A stretch of DNA of 14,987 nucleotides from Chloroflexota bacterium (GCA_030271555.1 JARXKQ010000005.1:1-14987); one strand, 5' to 3'. Positions 1 through 9,373 are shown, counted from the stretch's first letter. Numbers and translations: made by a program. The notes: a model not told the origin generated them from the sequence alone.

Positions 1-1
1 C

Positions 2-1072
2 ATCAGAGCCGTCGCCGGCCTCGCGCTCCTTATCCTCGCGCACTTTGGCGAGCGCCTTTTCCGTCACTTTTAGCTCGCGCCTGTTGGGAATGAAGGCGCT
101 CATTCCGCCGATCGCGTGCGCTCCCCGGTGATGGCACGTCTTGACCACCAATTGCTGGTAGGCGCGCATGAAGGGCACGGCCATCGTGACCTGCGCCCGA
201 TCGGGCAAGAGCGCCTCTTCGGGCACAGAGGCAAAGCATTTGATGATGCTGAAGATGTAGTCCCAGCGGCCGGCGTTGAGCCCTGCGGCATGGTCACGCA
301 GCTCGTACAGGATCTCGTCCATCTCGAACGCGGCCCAGATCGTCTCGATCAGGACTGTCGCCCGGATGGAGCCATGCGGTACGGCGAGCTGCTGCTGCGA
401 CCAGGTGAAGACGTCGTTCCAGAGTCGCGCCTCGCGGTGCGACTGCATCTTGGGCAGGTAGAAGTACGGCCCACTCCCTCGCGACAGTGCTTCCGCAGCG
501 TTGTGGAAGAAGTACAGGCCGAAGTCGAAGAGGCTGCCGGAGATTGGTTTGCCGTCGACATCGAGGTGGCGCTCCACCAGGTGCCAGCCGCGCGGCCGGA
601 CGACGAGCGTCGCCAGGTTGTCGCCAAGCTCGTAGTGCTTGCCCTCTGGTGAGTCGAAGGAGAGCGTGCGCCGCACGGCATCCTGGAGCGCCGCCTGGCC
701 GCCGACGACGTTCGCCCAGGTGGGCGAGAGCGAATCCTCGAAGTCGGCCATGAAGACTTTCGCGCCGCTGTTGAGCGCGTTGATCGTCATCTTTGCGTCC
801 GCCGGTCCGGTGATCTCGACGCGGCGGTCGTTCAGGTCGGCCGGCGCGTGGGCCACCGACCAGTCCGATTCGCGGACCGCCGCAGTCTCAGGCAGGAAGC
901 CCAGCCGCTCCCCGGCGGCGAGTCGCGCGGCACGATCGCGCCGTGCGGCGAGGACCTCCTGGCGCCGTGGCTCGAATTCCGCCGCGAGGCGGGCGACAAA
1001 GTCGAGAGCGTCAGCAGTCAGGACGCGCTCGATGCCCGGAACGGGGCCGCCGACTACCCGCGCTTCTGCCAT
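2..1072 (-). CDS. aceB: Malate synthase A, 5' part (C-terminus beyond left edge)
   Basis: Condenses glyoxylate with acetyl-CoA to malate in the cytoplasm (glyoxylate bypass and glyoxylate assimilation). I translated it by hand because it has no stop in the window: 357 codons remain of a family length near 530, so about 170 C-terminal residues, including the catalytic Asp region, are missing. Visible family blocks are [12 protein letters not shown] (108-119), VVRPRGWH (157-164, with the active-site Arg), [20 protein letters not shown] (240-259, with a Mg-binding Glu at 243), [10 protein letters not shown] (269-278, Asp 271) and [11 protein letters not shown] (319-329). The ATG directly follows the stop of the YdeI-like gene with no gap and has a strong GAGGAG seven bases upstream, so it is probably the last or a late gene of the molybdenum-enzyme operon. 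The family assignment is secure; the physiological role is inferred from neighbours. Confidence 0.96.
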   Translation of the reverse strand, partial: MAEARVVGGPVPGIERVLTADALDFVARLAAEFEPRRQEVLAARRDRAARLAAGERLGFLPETAAVRESDWSVAHAPADLNDRRVEITGPADAKMTINALNSGAKVFMADFEDSLSPTWANVVGGQAALQDAVRRTLSFDSPEGKHYELGDNLATLVVRPRGWHLVERHLDVDGKPISGSLFDFGLYFFHNAAEALSRGSGPYFYLPKMQSHREARLWNDVFTWSQQQLAVPHGSIRATVLIETIWAAFEMDEILYELRDHAAGLNAGRWDYIFSIIKCFASVPEEALLPDRAQVTMAVPFMRAYQQLVVKTCHHRGAHAIGGMSAFIPNRRELKVTEKALAKVREDKEREAGDGSD

Positions 1073-1681
1073 CTACGAGCTCCTCTTTGCCGGACCAACC
1101 TTGGGCAGGTTCAGATCGTTGATCTTGATCCCTTTGGCCGACTCGGCCATCAGGGCGTCGAGTCGGCGCAGGCGGGTCTGCTCTTGCTTGCCCTGGACGA
1201 CCCACCACGTCATGGACTTACGGTAACCCGGCGTCTGGGCGCGCCAGAACTCCCAGGCGGCCTTGTTCTTGCGAAAAATGGCTGAGAGGTCGTCGGGCAG
1301 GTCGGCCGGGCGCGTCTCGTACGTGTAGGCGCCGGGCGTGGGCTCGCGCCGCGCCTCGAAGGCCGTGAGACCCGCGGGATGCATGCGGCCTGCCTTAGTG
1401 AGCTCCTCGACGCGCGAGATGTTGAGCTGGCTCCAGTTGCTGCCGGACCGCCTGGGCGAGAAGCGCGTCGTGACCGCGAGATCGTCGACGCGGTTCGTCT
1501 GACCGTCGATCCAGCCGAAGCAGAGCGCTTCGATCACGGCCTCGTCATAGCTCATGCCCGACTTGCCCGCGCCCTTCTTCCAGAAGCCGATCCACTGCGC
1601 AGGCGCCTTGGCGTGATTGGCCTCGAGCCACTTGCGAAACTCGGCCGGCGACTCAAAGAACCGGATGTTCTCCGGCTTCAC
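1073..1681 (-). CDS. YdeI/OmpD-associated family protein
   Basis: A 202-residue protein of the YdeI/OmpD-associated (bacteriocin-protection-like) family. Its biochemical function is not established. Recognisable features are the N-terminal block of a FWKKGAGKSGMSYDEAV type (about 33-49), the signature ALCFGWIDGQ (51-60), the RFSPRR segment (73-78), and a C-terminal block rich in aromatic and basic residues (about 134-172). There is no signal peptide or membrane helix, so it is probably cytoplasmic. The start is GTG; its GTGA overlaps the stop of the FAD subunit by four bases, and its own TAG directly abuts the malate synthase ATG. It is therefore likely to be translated with an enzyme operon to which it has no known biochemical link. 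Confidence 0.88.
   Translation of the reverse strand: MKPENIRFFESPAEFRKWLEANHAKAPAQWIGFWKKGAGKSGMSYDEAVIEALCFGWIDGQTNRVDDLAVTTRFSPRRSGSNWSQLNISRVEELTKAGRMHPAGLTAFEARREPTPGAYTYETRPADLPDDLSAIFRKNKAAWEFWRAQTPGYRKSMTWWVVQGKQEQTRLRRLDALMAESAKGIKINDLNLPKVGPAKRSS
1080..1085 (-). promoter_or_regulatory. Ribosome binding site of malate synthase
   Basis: GAGGAG on the minus strand lies seven bases before the ATG at 1072, inside the last codons of the upstream YdeI-like gene. It fixes the malate synthase start and shows that the gene can be translated efficiently from the shared message. Confidence 0.7.
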
Positions 1682-2532
1682 CAGCCGCCGGCCTCGCGCA
1701 GCAGGCGATGAAGGATGCGGGCCGAGACGACCCGGCGGTAGTCGGCCGTCGAGCGCACGTCGTCGATGGGGTGGATCTCCGCGGCGAGCGTTGCGGCAGC
1801 GTGATCGGCCGTCGTCTGCCGCGCCGCCGCGCCCTCCAGGACCTTCTCGGTTTCCCTGGCGCGAATCGGTGTGGCCGCGACCGACCCCAGACTGACGCGC
1901 ACGTCGCGCCAGACGCCGCCGTCTTCACGCCACGACAACGCCATGACGACCTTCGAAATCGCCTGGGCGCGGCGCGTGCCCACTTTGCGGAAACGCACCT
2001 GACGGCCGCGCGGCAGTGGGAAACGGATGCGCAGCAGCAGCTCGTCCGGCGCGCAGGCGGTCTTGCGGTACGCCGGCCAGAAATCCTTGGCGGCGACCAT
2101 GCGCTCGCCGCGGGCGCTGCCCAGGACCAGCTCGGCGTCCGTTGCCAGGAGAACCGGCAGAGTGTCGCCAGCGGGTGACGCGTTGATCGCGTTGCCACCG
2201 ATCGTGCCGCGGTTCTGGATCTGCGCCGCGCCAATGGTCGCCGCGGCCGCAACCAGCGCCGGCAGGTGCTCCTGGCATGCATCCGAGTTGCGAATCTGGG
2301 TGTAGGTCGTGAGCGCGCCCATGGTCAGGACGCCATCTTCGACCGCGACGCCGCGCAACTCGTTGAGCCGCCAGATGTCGAGGACGCGTTCGGGCGGTGG
2401 CGCGAGGTCGCCCGTCATCTGGACGATCAGGTCGGTGCCGCCGGCGATCGGCCGCCAACCGCCCTCCGTAGCGAGCAGCGTCAGTGCCTCGGCCAGATTG
2501 GCGGGTGACGAAACCGGCGGTTCGACGCGCAT
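1678..2532 (-). CDS. Xanthine dehydrogenase family, FAD-binding (medium) subunit
   Basis: The flavin subunit of a molybdenum hydroxylase (CoxM / E. coli XdhB type). It takes electrons from the 2Fe-2S subunit and passes them to NAD or another acceptor. The two flavin-contacting motifs are present: AGGTD at residues 30-34 and NRGTIGGN at 107-114, followed by a CoxM-type C-terminal domain (about 175-284). The reading frame is open for 25 codons further upstream, but I place the start at the ATG at 2532 (284 aa). The upstream stretch lies inside the 2Fe-2S gene and does not resemble the family, whereas MRVEPPVSSP leads straight into the domain. This start lies five bases after the 2Fe-2S stop. 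The end overlaps the next gene by four bases. The family is certain; the substrate depends on the large subunit. Confidence 0.95.
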   Translation of the reverse strand: MRVEPPVSSPANLAEALTLLATEGGWRPIAGGTDLIVQMTGDLAPPPERVLDIWRLNELRGVAVEDGVLTMGALTTYTQIRNSDACQEHLPALVAAAATIGAAQIQNRGTIGGNAINASPAGDTLPVLLATDAELVLGSARGERMVAAKDFWPAYRKTACAPDELLLRIRFPLPRGRQVRFRKVGTRRAQAISKVVMALSWREDGGVWRDVRVSLGSVAATPIRARETEKVLEGAAARQTTADHAAATLAAEIHPIDDVRSTADYRRVVSARILHRLLREAGGW

Positions 2533-2537
2533 GGCTG

Positions 2538-3001
<464 letters not shown>

Positions 3002-3005
<4 letters not shown>

Positions 3006-5428
3006 CCGTCGTACGGCCCGCGCGTGGGTTGTGGGTCGGTCCGCGCGTCGGGCGCGGGATCAAGGCCAGCGGCAGGAGTGCCGGCGCTCATACCGGTGGC
3101 GACGGACACGGTCGAGATGCCTGGCAGGGGCGGTGGGGTGATCCCGTGCAGCGCCGCGAGGATTCTCTCCGGCGAGGCGGGCAAGTCGTGGATCCAAGCG
3201 CCAGTCGCATCGTGGATCGCCGCGACGACGGCCGCGGCAGGAACGTCCATCGGCAGCTCACCCACGCCCTTCGCGCCATGGGGCGCGCCACTGAACGGCT
3301 CCTCAACAAGGATGGACGAGATGCGCGGCGCATCGAGCGCGGTGGGAATGATGTACGTCGCGAGGCGATCGTTGAGGTAGCGGCCGTCGACAAGCTTGAT
3401 CTCCTCGATCGTCGCGTAGCCCACCCCCTGGAGCGTGCCGCCCTCGACCTGCCCCTCGGCGAGCACCTGGTGGATGACGTGGCCGATGTCATTGGCCGAG
3501 ATAACGTTGCTCACCGTGACCTCACCGGTGTCGAGATCAACGTCGACCTCGGCGACGCACGCTGCCCAGCCATAGGCCGGATAGGCGTCGCCCTTGTAGG
3601 TCGTGTCATCGAAGTCGACACCGGGATACGGCTCGAACTGCTGGTCGACTCTCAATCCGTTGTGCTGCTGCGCGTATTCGAGGTACGACTCGGCGAACGG
3701 CCGACCCGTCGCTCCCTCGATCGTGGCGCGCATCTTGCGGGCGGCCTGGATGACGAGGCCGCCGACAACCATCGCGGTCCGCGACGCGACAGTGGGCCCT
3801 GAGTCCGGCACGATCGAGGTGTCCTGCGGCGCAATATCGACGAGATCAGCGTCTACGCCGAGCTCGGCGGCGGCCAGCTGCGGGAAGATCGTCTTGGTGC
3901 CCTGGCCCATCTCCGTTGAGCCGGTCAGGATCCGGATCTGGCCGTCCGCGCCGAGCTCGATTGACGCGACGCTGGCCAGGTGTACCTCGCCGCTCCCCGT
4001 GAACCCGGCGCCGTGCCAGGCCATGGCGAGGCCGACGCCGCGGGCGCTCCGCTCCGTCGAAGACGACAGCAGGGCCGACTTTCCGCCAGTCTGCCGACTC
4101 TCCCGCTGGCGGGCTGTTTGCGCGCGGATGCGCTCGAACTCGGCTGCCTCTGTGGCGCGATCGAGCACCTCGTGCGCGGCGACGCTTTCCCGGAGCACCT
4201 GGTCCGACGGGGTCGTATCGCCCAGCTTGTAAGCCCACCGGCGGCGGAGCTCGAGCGGGGAGATGCCGAGCGCCTCGGCGACGCGGTTGACCTGCATCTC
4301 CGCCGCGAACTCGGTCTGGGGCGCACCGAAGCCGCGAAACGCGCCGTTGGGTGGCGTGTTGGTCGCCATCGCGCGGCCGCGGATGCGCACGTTGCGGCAC
4401 ATGTACGGGCCGCCGGCATGGAGCGTGCCGCGCGACAGCACTACGGGCGTGAGCGTGCAGTACGCGCCGCCGTCCATGACGACGTCGATGTCCTGCGCCA
4501 TCAGGGTGCCGTCACGCATCACGCCGGTGCGATGCGTGACGATCGCGGGGTGTCGCTTCGTTGTTGCCGCCAGGTCCTCGTGACGGTCGTAGATCATCCG
4601 CACCGGCTTGCCCACGCGCAGCGCCAGCATCCCGGAATGGGTGGCGATGACGGACGGGAATTCCTCCTTGCCGCCGAAACCGCCGCCGGTCTCGGCCTGG
4701 ATCACCACCGCCTGCGCGCCGCTCAACCCCAACGCTCGCTGGAGCGCCTTGTGGATGTAGTACGGGCACTGCATCGAGCCATGGATCGTCACGCCGCCAT
4801 CGGGCCGTGGTACGGCGATCATCGCGTTGTTCTCGATGTAGAGCTGCTCCTGGTGGCCCACGCGGTACGTGCCCTCGATCACGATGTCGGCGGCCGCGAG
4901 CGCCGCGTCAACGTCGCCACCCTTGTCGAGCGCGAAGTGGGCGAACTCCTGCTCCGACACGAGCGGGTCGAACACCGCCGGCAGTGGCTCCGTGCGCAGG
5001 GAGATGCGCTTGACCGCCTGGCGGAGCGTCTCTTGATCGGGCGCGGCCAGCAAGGCAACGGGTTCGGCGTAGTGGCGGATCTCGTCCTCGACCAACACGG
5101 GCTGGTCGTCCTGGATCAGGCTCATGACGTTGTCGCCGGGCACGTCCTTGGCCGTCAGAACGACCACCCGCGACCAATCGAAGTCGGGATCGAGATCGAT
5201 CCCCAGCAGTCGGGCATGGGCGATGCTCGAGCGGATCGTCTGGCCGTACCAAGCGCCCGGGAACACCATGTCGTCGGTGTAGAGCGCCTCACCGGTCAGT
5301 TTGGCCGGGCCCTCACGGCGCAGTGGCAGACCGCGTGCCCGGCCGACCTCGAGCTCACCCGGCGCGGGCGCGCGGACGGGCGCGTCGATCGTCGGTGCTA
5401 CACGCGGCGGCCGGGTCATTACGGTCAT
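3002..5428 (-). CDS. Xanthine dehydrogenase family, molybdopterin-binding (large) subunit
   Basis: The catalytic molybdenum subunit, 808 residues from the chosen ATG. The a/b hammerhead domain is at about 35-145 and the molybdopterin domains run from about 165 to 760. Motifs seen are GGGFGGKE (248-255), NGAFRGFGAPQ (361-371), STEMGQG (504-510) and KGVGELP (720-726), whose Glu 724 is the expected catalytic base. Glu 255 and Arg 365 match by motif the two residues that orient purines in bovine xanthine oxidase (Glu802, Arg880), so xanthine or hypoxanthine is the favoured substrate; another N-heterocycle is possible. The frame stays open far upstream, but that part is antisense to the membrane-protein gene and looks unlike the family. 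A second ATG nine bases downstream (5419) is equally possible. A tail of about 40 residues after PERILAAL is unusual. No xdhC-type cofactor chaperone is in view. Confidence 0.94.
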
Positions 5429-5510
5429 TTGACGGCTGATGGTACCCGCGGATTCACAGGTAATCGACTCCTGACCGGTGCTACCTTGGCCCATCTGCAT
5501 CTGAGTGAGG

Positions 5511-5516
5511 AGGAGG
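5511..5516 (+). promoter_or_regulatory. Ribosome binding site that selects a TTG start
   Basis: A perfect AGGAGG, inside a longer purine run from 5507, sits eight bases before the TTG at 5525. No ATG or GTG lies in frame nearby. This is the main reason for starting the DUF2269-like gene at TTG. Confidence 0.75.
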
Positions 5517-5524
5517 CTCGGCAT

Positions 5525-6028
5525 TTGAACTGGCTGGCGGCGTTGTTCCTGGTGCTGCATGTGGGCGGCGCGATCATCGCGTTCGGGCCGACGTTCGTTT
5601 TCCCGCTGATCGGCGGAATGGCCGGCAAGGAACCCATGCACACAAATTTCGCGCTTCGTTTGGCCGAGCAGATCGAGACGCGCCTGGTACTGCCGCTGGC
5701 AGTCTTCCAGGCGGTCACTGGTGTGGGCCTCATCTGGGCCAAGGGCATCGATGTCTTCAGCCATCTGTGGCTTTTGATCGGGATCGTGCTCTACGTCATC
5801 GCCCTTAGCATCGCGTTCTTCAACCAGCTGCCGGTCACCAAGAAGCTGATCGAGCTGACCAGCACGCCGCCTCCGCCTCCATCGCCCGGCGCCCCAGCAC
5901 CGTCGGGGCCACCGCCGCACATCGCCGCATTGGTCAAGCGCAACCAGCAGGGCGGCATGATCCTGACCGTGCTCCTGGTGACCATCATCATTTTGATGGT
6001 CTTGGGCGCGAACGGCTTCATCGGTTAA
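5525..6028 (+). CDS. DUF2269-like integral membrane protein
   Basis: A 167-residue membrane protein resembling the DUF2269 family; function unknown. The predicted helices are at about 4-29, 54-72, 80-99 and 145-162. The first carries the family-like LHVGGAIIAFGPT segment with His 12. Between helices three and four lies a low-complexity proline-rich loop (about 114-131) with five consecutive prolines. The TTG start is supported by a perfect Shine-Dalgarno sequence. The frame is open for about 1.5 kb upstream, but that is antisense to the molybdenum subunit and is not coding. The gene is divergent from the molybdenum-enzyme operon (96 bases apart) and convergent with the amidohydrolase gene (27 bases apart), so it is probably a single-gene unit. 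Confidence 0.85.
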   Translation: MNWLAALFLVLHVGGAIIAFGPTFVFPLIGGMAGKEPMHTNFALRLAEQIETRLVLPLAVFQAVTGVGLIWAKGIDVFSHLWLLIGIVLYVIALSIAFFNQLPVTKKLIELTSTPPPPPSPGAPAPSGPPPHIAALVKRNQQGGMILTVLLVTIIILMVLGANGFIG

Positions 6029-6055
6029 GTCGACGGAGCCGCCCGGCCACCCGAA

Positions 6056-7648
6056 CTAGTGGCGCACCACCCGACCAGGGAGCGCCCCAGTGTGCGTGCC
6101 GTTGTCAACAACGATGACGCCATTCACGAGCACGTAGTCAATACCGGTCGGGAAGCGGCGCGGCTCGTCGTAGGTGGCGTTCGAGCGCACCGTGGCGGGA
6201 TTGAAGACAACGACGTCGGCCAGGTAGCCGTCGGCCAACTGGCCGCGATCACCCAGGCCCAGCCGCGCGGCTGGTGCGCCGGTCATCTTGCGGACGGCCT
6301 CCTCGAGGCCCAGCCAGTGGTCTTCGCGCACGAACTCGCCCAGCACGCGCGGAAACGAGCCGTAGGTTCGCGGCGAGGGCTTCGCGCCGATGAACGTCGA
6401 ATCAGTCGCGACCATGCCCTGTGGGTGCTTGAAGAACGGCTCCATCGTGGCCTTGATGGGGCCGCTTGTGACCTGGTTCGTGCGCAGGTTCTCCTCGAGC
6501 AGCAGGTCGCACACGGCGTCAACCGCGTCCACGCCGCGCTCGTTCATGACGTCGGCCAGTGATTTGGCCTCCCAGCGCAGGTTGTCGGGCCGCGTGAACG
6601 CGCCCAATCGGACGTCGGTCCAGCCAGCCGCCGAGGTGTAGGCAGCGCCACCGCGGGCTCGCCACTCGGCGCGGATCCTGTCACGCACTGCCCTGTCGGC
6701 GAGCCTCTCCTTGGTCGCGGCCGGGCCGCCCGCCTGGACCCACTGCGGGATCTGGATGAGCAAGCGGGTCGATGCCCACTCGGATGGGTATGAGTCGAAC
6801 GTGACGTCCATGCCCTCGGCGATGGCGTCGTCGACCAAGGCCAGAAGCTGCGCCGGGGTGCCCGGGTGGGTCGGCCGGTGGTAGAAGTGCGTGATGTGGA
6901 CCCGGCCGCTGCCCCGCCGGCCGATCTCGATCGCCTCGCGGAACGGGTCAAGAAACCGATCACCTAGCGGGTAGCGCACATGGGTGTGGTAGAAGCCGCC
7001 GTGGCGCGCCGCCTCGCCAGATAGCGCCGCCAGCTCGTCGGTCGTGGCATAGGCGCCCGGCGGGTAGTCGAGCCCGCTCGAAATGCCCAGCGCACCTGCG
7101 GCCATCGCGTCGGCCAGCAGCTGCTGCATATCGGCCAGGGCGGCTGAATCGGCCGGTACGTCCTCCCAGCCCAGCCGACTGATGCGCAGCGCCGAGTTAC
7201 CGACCATCAGCCCGACATTGCAGGCGACCTTGGAGTCAAACCGATCGAGGTAGTCACCGACCGAATCCCAGTCCGCCGGAATGTCCGGCGCTCCATCCAG
7301 GCCGGCGTTCATCTCGATGAGCGCCGCGAGGTCGGCTCGGGAGGGGAGTGGCGCGTAGGACAGGCCGTCGACGCCGACGATCTCGGTCGTCACGCCCTGG
7401 CGCACCTTGGGTTCGTGGCGCGGGTCGGCGAGGATCATCAGGCCGGCGTGCGAATGCACATCGATGAATCCCGGCGCCACGACCTTGCCGGTCGCGTCGA
7501 TTACTCGCTGGGCGGCGGGAACCTCCGCGCCCGCGCGAAAAACCGTCAGGCGATCCCCGTCGACCCCGACGCTCCCCACGAAACCGGGCACGCCCGTTCC
7601 GTCGACAACGGTGCCGCCGGTTATCAGGAGATCGATGCGATCGCCCAT
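6056..7648 (-). CDS. D-aminoacylase-like amidohydrolase (N-acyl-D-amino-acid deacylase family)
   Basis: A 530-residue metal-dependent hydrolase of the amidohydrolase superfamily; family members cleave N-acyl-D-amino acids and related amides. It has an N-terminal beta domain, then APGFIDVHSHAG (58-69, metal-binding His 65 and 67), QGVTTEIVGVDG (84-95), THVRY (222-226, His 223), HITHF (251-255, His 254), ATDSTF (414-419, likely catalytic Asp 416) and a C-terminal LADGYLADVVVF block (471-482). Characterised D-aminoacylases have a metal-bridging Cys in a GNCG motif; here the aligned position is Asp 94 in GVDG, so it belongs to a divergent subgroup whose substrate I cannot name. Its ATG shares one base with the guanine deaminase stop (TGATG), which implies translational coupling. 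A role in cleaving a purine-breakdown amide is possible but unproven. Confidence 0.88.
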   Translation of the reverse strand: MGDRIDLLITGGTVVDGTGVPGFVGSVGVDGDRLTVFRAGAEVPAAQRVIDATGKVVAPGFIDVHSHAGLMILADPRHEPKVRQGVTTEIVGVDGLSYAPLPSRADLAALIEMNAGLDGAPDIPADWDSVGDYLDRFDSKVACNVGLMVGNSALRISRLGWEDVPADSAALADMQQLLADAMAAGALGISSGLDYPPGAYATTDELAALSGEAARHGGFYHTHVRYPLGDRFLDPFREAIEIGRRGSGRVHITHFYHRPTHPGTPAQLLALVDDAIAEGMDVTFDSYPSEWASTRLLIQIPQWVQAGGPAATKERLADRAVRDRIRAEWRARGGAAYTSAAGWTDVRLGAFTRPDNLRWEAKSLADVMNERGVDAVDAVCDLLLEENLRTNQVTSGPIKATMEPFFKHPQGMVATDSTFIGAKPSPRTYGSFPRVLGEFVREDHWLGLEEAVRKMTGAPAARLGLGDRGQLADGYLADVVVFNPATVRSNATYDEPRRFPTGIDYVLVNGVIVVDNGTHTGALPGRVVRH

Positions 7649-9003
7649 CAGGTGGCCAAGCGCCGGCCTCTTACCCAGGCGCCACGGATCATCTCGTCGC
7701 GGGTGCGGTACATGAGCCGGCTGATGATGTCCGACGGATCGTCGGTCGCCTGGTCCAGGGCGCCGCGGCCCACAGGCGCCGTCACCGACGGGTCGACGAG
7801 GATGAAGTCGGCTTCTTTGCCCGCCTCCAACGAACCGACTTCCTGCTCAATCCCAAGGACGCGCGCGCCCTCGTAACTGCCCAGGCGCAGCCAGTCGAGC
7901 GGTTTGAGCCGCGGCCGCTCGTCGCGCAGCATCGTGTGCACGCCGCTCTGGATGTACGCGCCGGCGCGCATGCCGGCGAATATCGAAAGCTCCGGGCCGG
8001 CCGCCACGTCGCTGCCCAGCCCAACAACGATCCCCGCCTCCAGGTAGCGCGCCAGGGGCATGGCGCCGCTCGACAGGAAGAAGTTCGACGCCGGGCAATG
8101 GGCGACACGCGTCTGCGTCTCGGCCAGGCGCGCAACCTCGCGATCGGACAGATGCACGCAGTGGGCCAGGATCGTGCGCGGGCCCAGGCCACCGGCCTTG
8201 TCGTACACGTCGGTGTAGTCGATCGCGTCGGGAAAGAGGCGCGCCACCTCCTCGATCTCGTGCCGGTCCTCGGCCAGGTGGGTCTGCCAATAAGCCCCGG
8301 TCGCTGCCGCCAGGGCAGCCGATTCGCGCAGCATCTCGAACGTGCAGCTCACCGCGAAACGCGGCGTGACCGCGTAGCGCAGCCGGCCGCCGTCGCGGCC
8401 ATGCCAGCGCTCGATCAGCCGCTGCGACTGGGCGAGGCTCGCATCGAGCACTTCCTTGTCGCCGATCGAGTCGTCGTAGCGCAGTCGATCCATCATCACC
8501 TTGCCCAGCACCAGCCGAATGCCGTGCTCCTCGGCCGCGGCAAACGACGCATCGAGGCTGTCCTCGAAGACGGCGCCGTAGAGCAGCGCGGTAGTCGTGC
8601 CCGCCGCAGCAAGCGAACGGAAGACGAGCGGCGCCAGGCGCCGTGCCGCGTCTGCGTTGAAGCCGCGCTCCAAGGGGAAGATGTAGCGCTGGAGCCACGT
8701 CAGCAGATCGAGCCCCGCGCCCAGTCCGGCGTTGGGCAGCTGCGGTAGGTGCGCATGGAGATCGACCAGGCCGGGCAGCACCACCATGGGTCGGAGATCC
8801 ACAACTCCGCCTTCGGCCAAACCGGGCGAGTCGGCCGGCCACGCTTCAACCCGCGCGAGCTTGCCTGCGCGGTCAATTTCGACGAGGGCGTCAGGCAGGT
8901 GGCGCGTCCCGCCGGCGCTGAGCGGCGTGATGACCTGCGCGCGGACCGTGAACGGTGGTCGCAGCAAGCCCTGCAACGCGGCCTTCTCTTGCACGCTGCG
9001 CAT
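7648..9003 (-). CDS. guaD: Guanine deaminase
   Basis: Hydrolyses guanine to xanthine and ammonia, using one Zn, in the cytoplasm. The protein is 451 residues, normal for the family. Diagnostic segments are PGLVDLHAHLPQ (77-88; His 83, His 85, Gln 88), the LDLLTWLQRYIFPLE region (98-112), TPRF (213-216; the substrate-binding Arg-Phe pair), THLAED (241-246; His 242, Glu 245), AHCVHLS (280-286; His 281), AHCPASN (301-307), and GLGSDVAAG (328-336; Asp 332). These match guanine deaminase better than chlorohydrolase or SAH-deaminase relatives. The ATG at 9003 has no clear ribosome site; an in-frame TTG at 8976, preceded by AGAAGG, is a plausible alternative that would remove nine residues. The product, xanthine, is the expected substrate of the molybdenum enzyme encoded to its left, and the gene overlaps the amidohydrolase gene by one base. 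Confidence 0.93.
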   Translation of the reverse strand: MRSVQEKAALQGLLRPPFTVRAQVITPLSAGGTRHLPDALVEIDRAGKLARVEAWPADSPGLAEGGVVDLRPMVVLPGLVDLHAHLPQLPNAGLGAGLDLLTWLQRYIFPLERGFNADAARRLAPLVFRSLAAAGTTTALLYGAVFEDSLDASFAAAEEHGIRLVLGKVMMDRLRYDDSIGDKEVLDASLAQSQRLIERWHGRDGGRLRYAVTPRFAVSCTFEMLRESAALAAATGAYWQTHLAEDRHEIEEVARLFPDAIDYTDVYDKAGGLGPRTILAHCVHLSDREVARLAETQTRVAHCPASNFFLSSGAMPLARYLEAGIVVGLGSDVAAGPELSIFAGMRAGAYIQSGVHTMLRDERPRLKPLDWLRLGSYEGARVLGIEQEVGSLEAGKEADFILVDPSVTAPVGRGALDQATDDPSDIISRLMYRTRDEMIRGAWVRGRRLAT

Positions 9004-9028
9004 GTTAGGACCGACACTTGGCCATCAG

Positions 9029-9373
9029 ATGCCGTCCGACGTAAACGTGAACGCCGACCCGATCCTGGTCTACGGCATGGTCGGGCTGCTCATCGGGGCG
9101 CTCGTGCTGGCGCTGATCTTTGTGATTCCGCGCCGTGACCTGGGTGCCGTGACCAAGTCAGACGCTGCTCAGACTCCGCCCGGCGAAGCGTGGATGCCCG
9201 GCGGCGACATCTTTGGCCGCGAGAAGCCACCGGCCGCGCCACCTGAAGAACCAGTCACCGACTTACCGCCGTATTTCGGACCACCTGCCGACCCAACCAA
9301 CCCCCAGGCTGCACACGATCCATGGTCGACCACCGACCAGGCCGGGCAGCAGCCACGCTGGGACCGACGCTAG
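9029..9373 (+). CDS. Small single-pass membrane protein, hypothetical
   Basis: I do not recognise this 114-residue protein. It has a short polar N-terminus, one strongly hydrophobic helix (about 11-33) ending in a positive Pro-Arg-Arg stop, and then a proline-rich, acidic, low-complexity tail (about 45-114), probably cytoplasmic. The start is uncertain. An in-frame ATG at 9002 would give 123 residues but would overlap the guanine deaminase start codon head to head, and neither ATG has a good ribosome site. Coding is supported by the plausible membrane segment and by its place 36 bases before the CADD-like gene on the same strand. The two may be cotranscribed, but no functional link can be read from the sequence. 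Confidence 0.6.
   Translation: MPSDVNVNADPILVYGMVGLLIGALVLALIFVIPRRDLGAVTKSDAAQTPPGEAWMPGGDIFGREKPPAAPPEEPVTDLPPYFGPPADPTNPQAAHDPWSTTDQAGQQPRWDRR

Noticed and set aside
116-1285. Overlapping plus-strand open frames opposite malate synthase and the YdeI-like gene
   Set aside because: They lie antisense to genes with clear family motifs, show no domain features, and are expected in GC-rich DNA.
5429-5466. TTGACG as a -35 box for the DUF2269-like gene
   Set aside because: No acceptable -10 lies 16-18 bases downstream; the nearest TAAT-like sequence is about 26 bases away.
3980-5524. Long plus-strand open frame running into the DUF2269-like gene
   Set aside because: It is antisense to the molybdopterin subunit, its translation has no family character, and the ribosome site puts the real start at 5525.
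5429-5920. Upstream extension of the molybdopterin subunit by 164 codons
   Set aside because: The stretch is antisense to the DUF2269-like gene and has none of the family's N-terminal sequence, which begins just after the ATG at 5428.
7782-8842. Open frames in other registers overlapping guanine deaminase
   Set aside because: They are arginine- and alanine-rich shadow translations lacking motifs, while the guanine deaminase frame carries all its catalytic residues.
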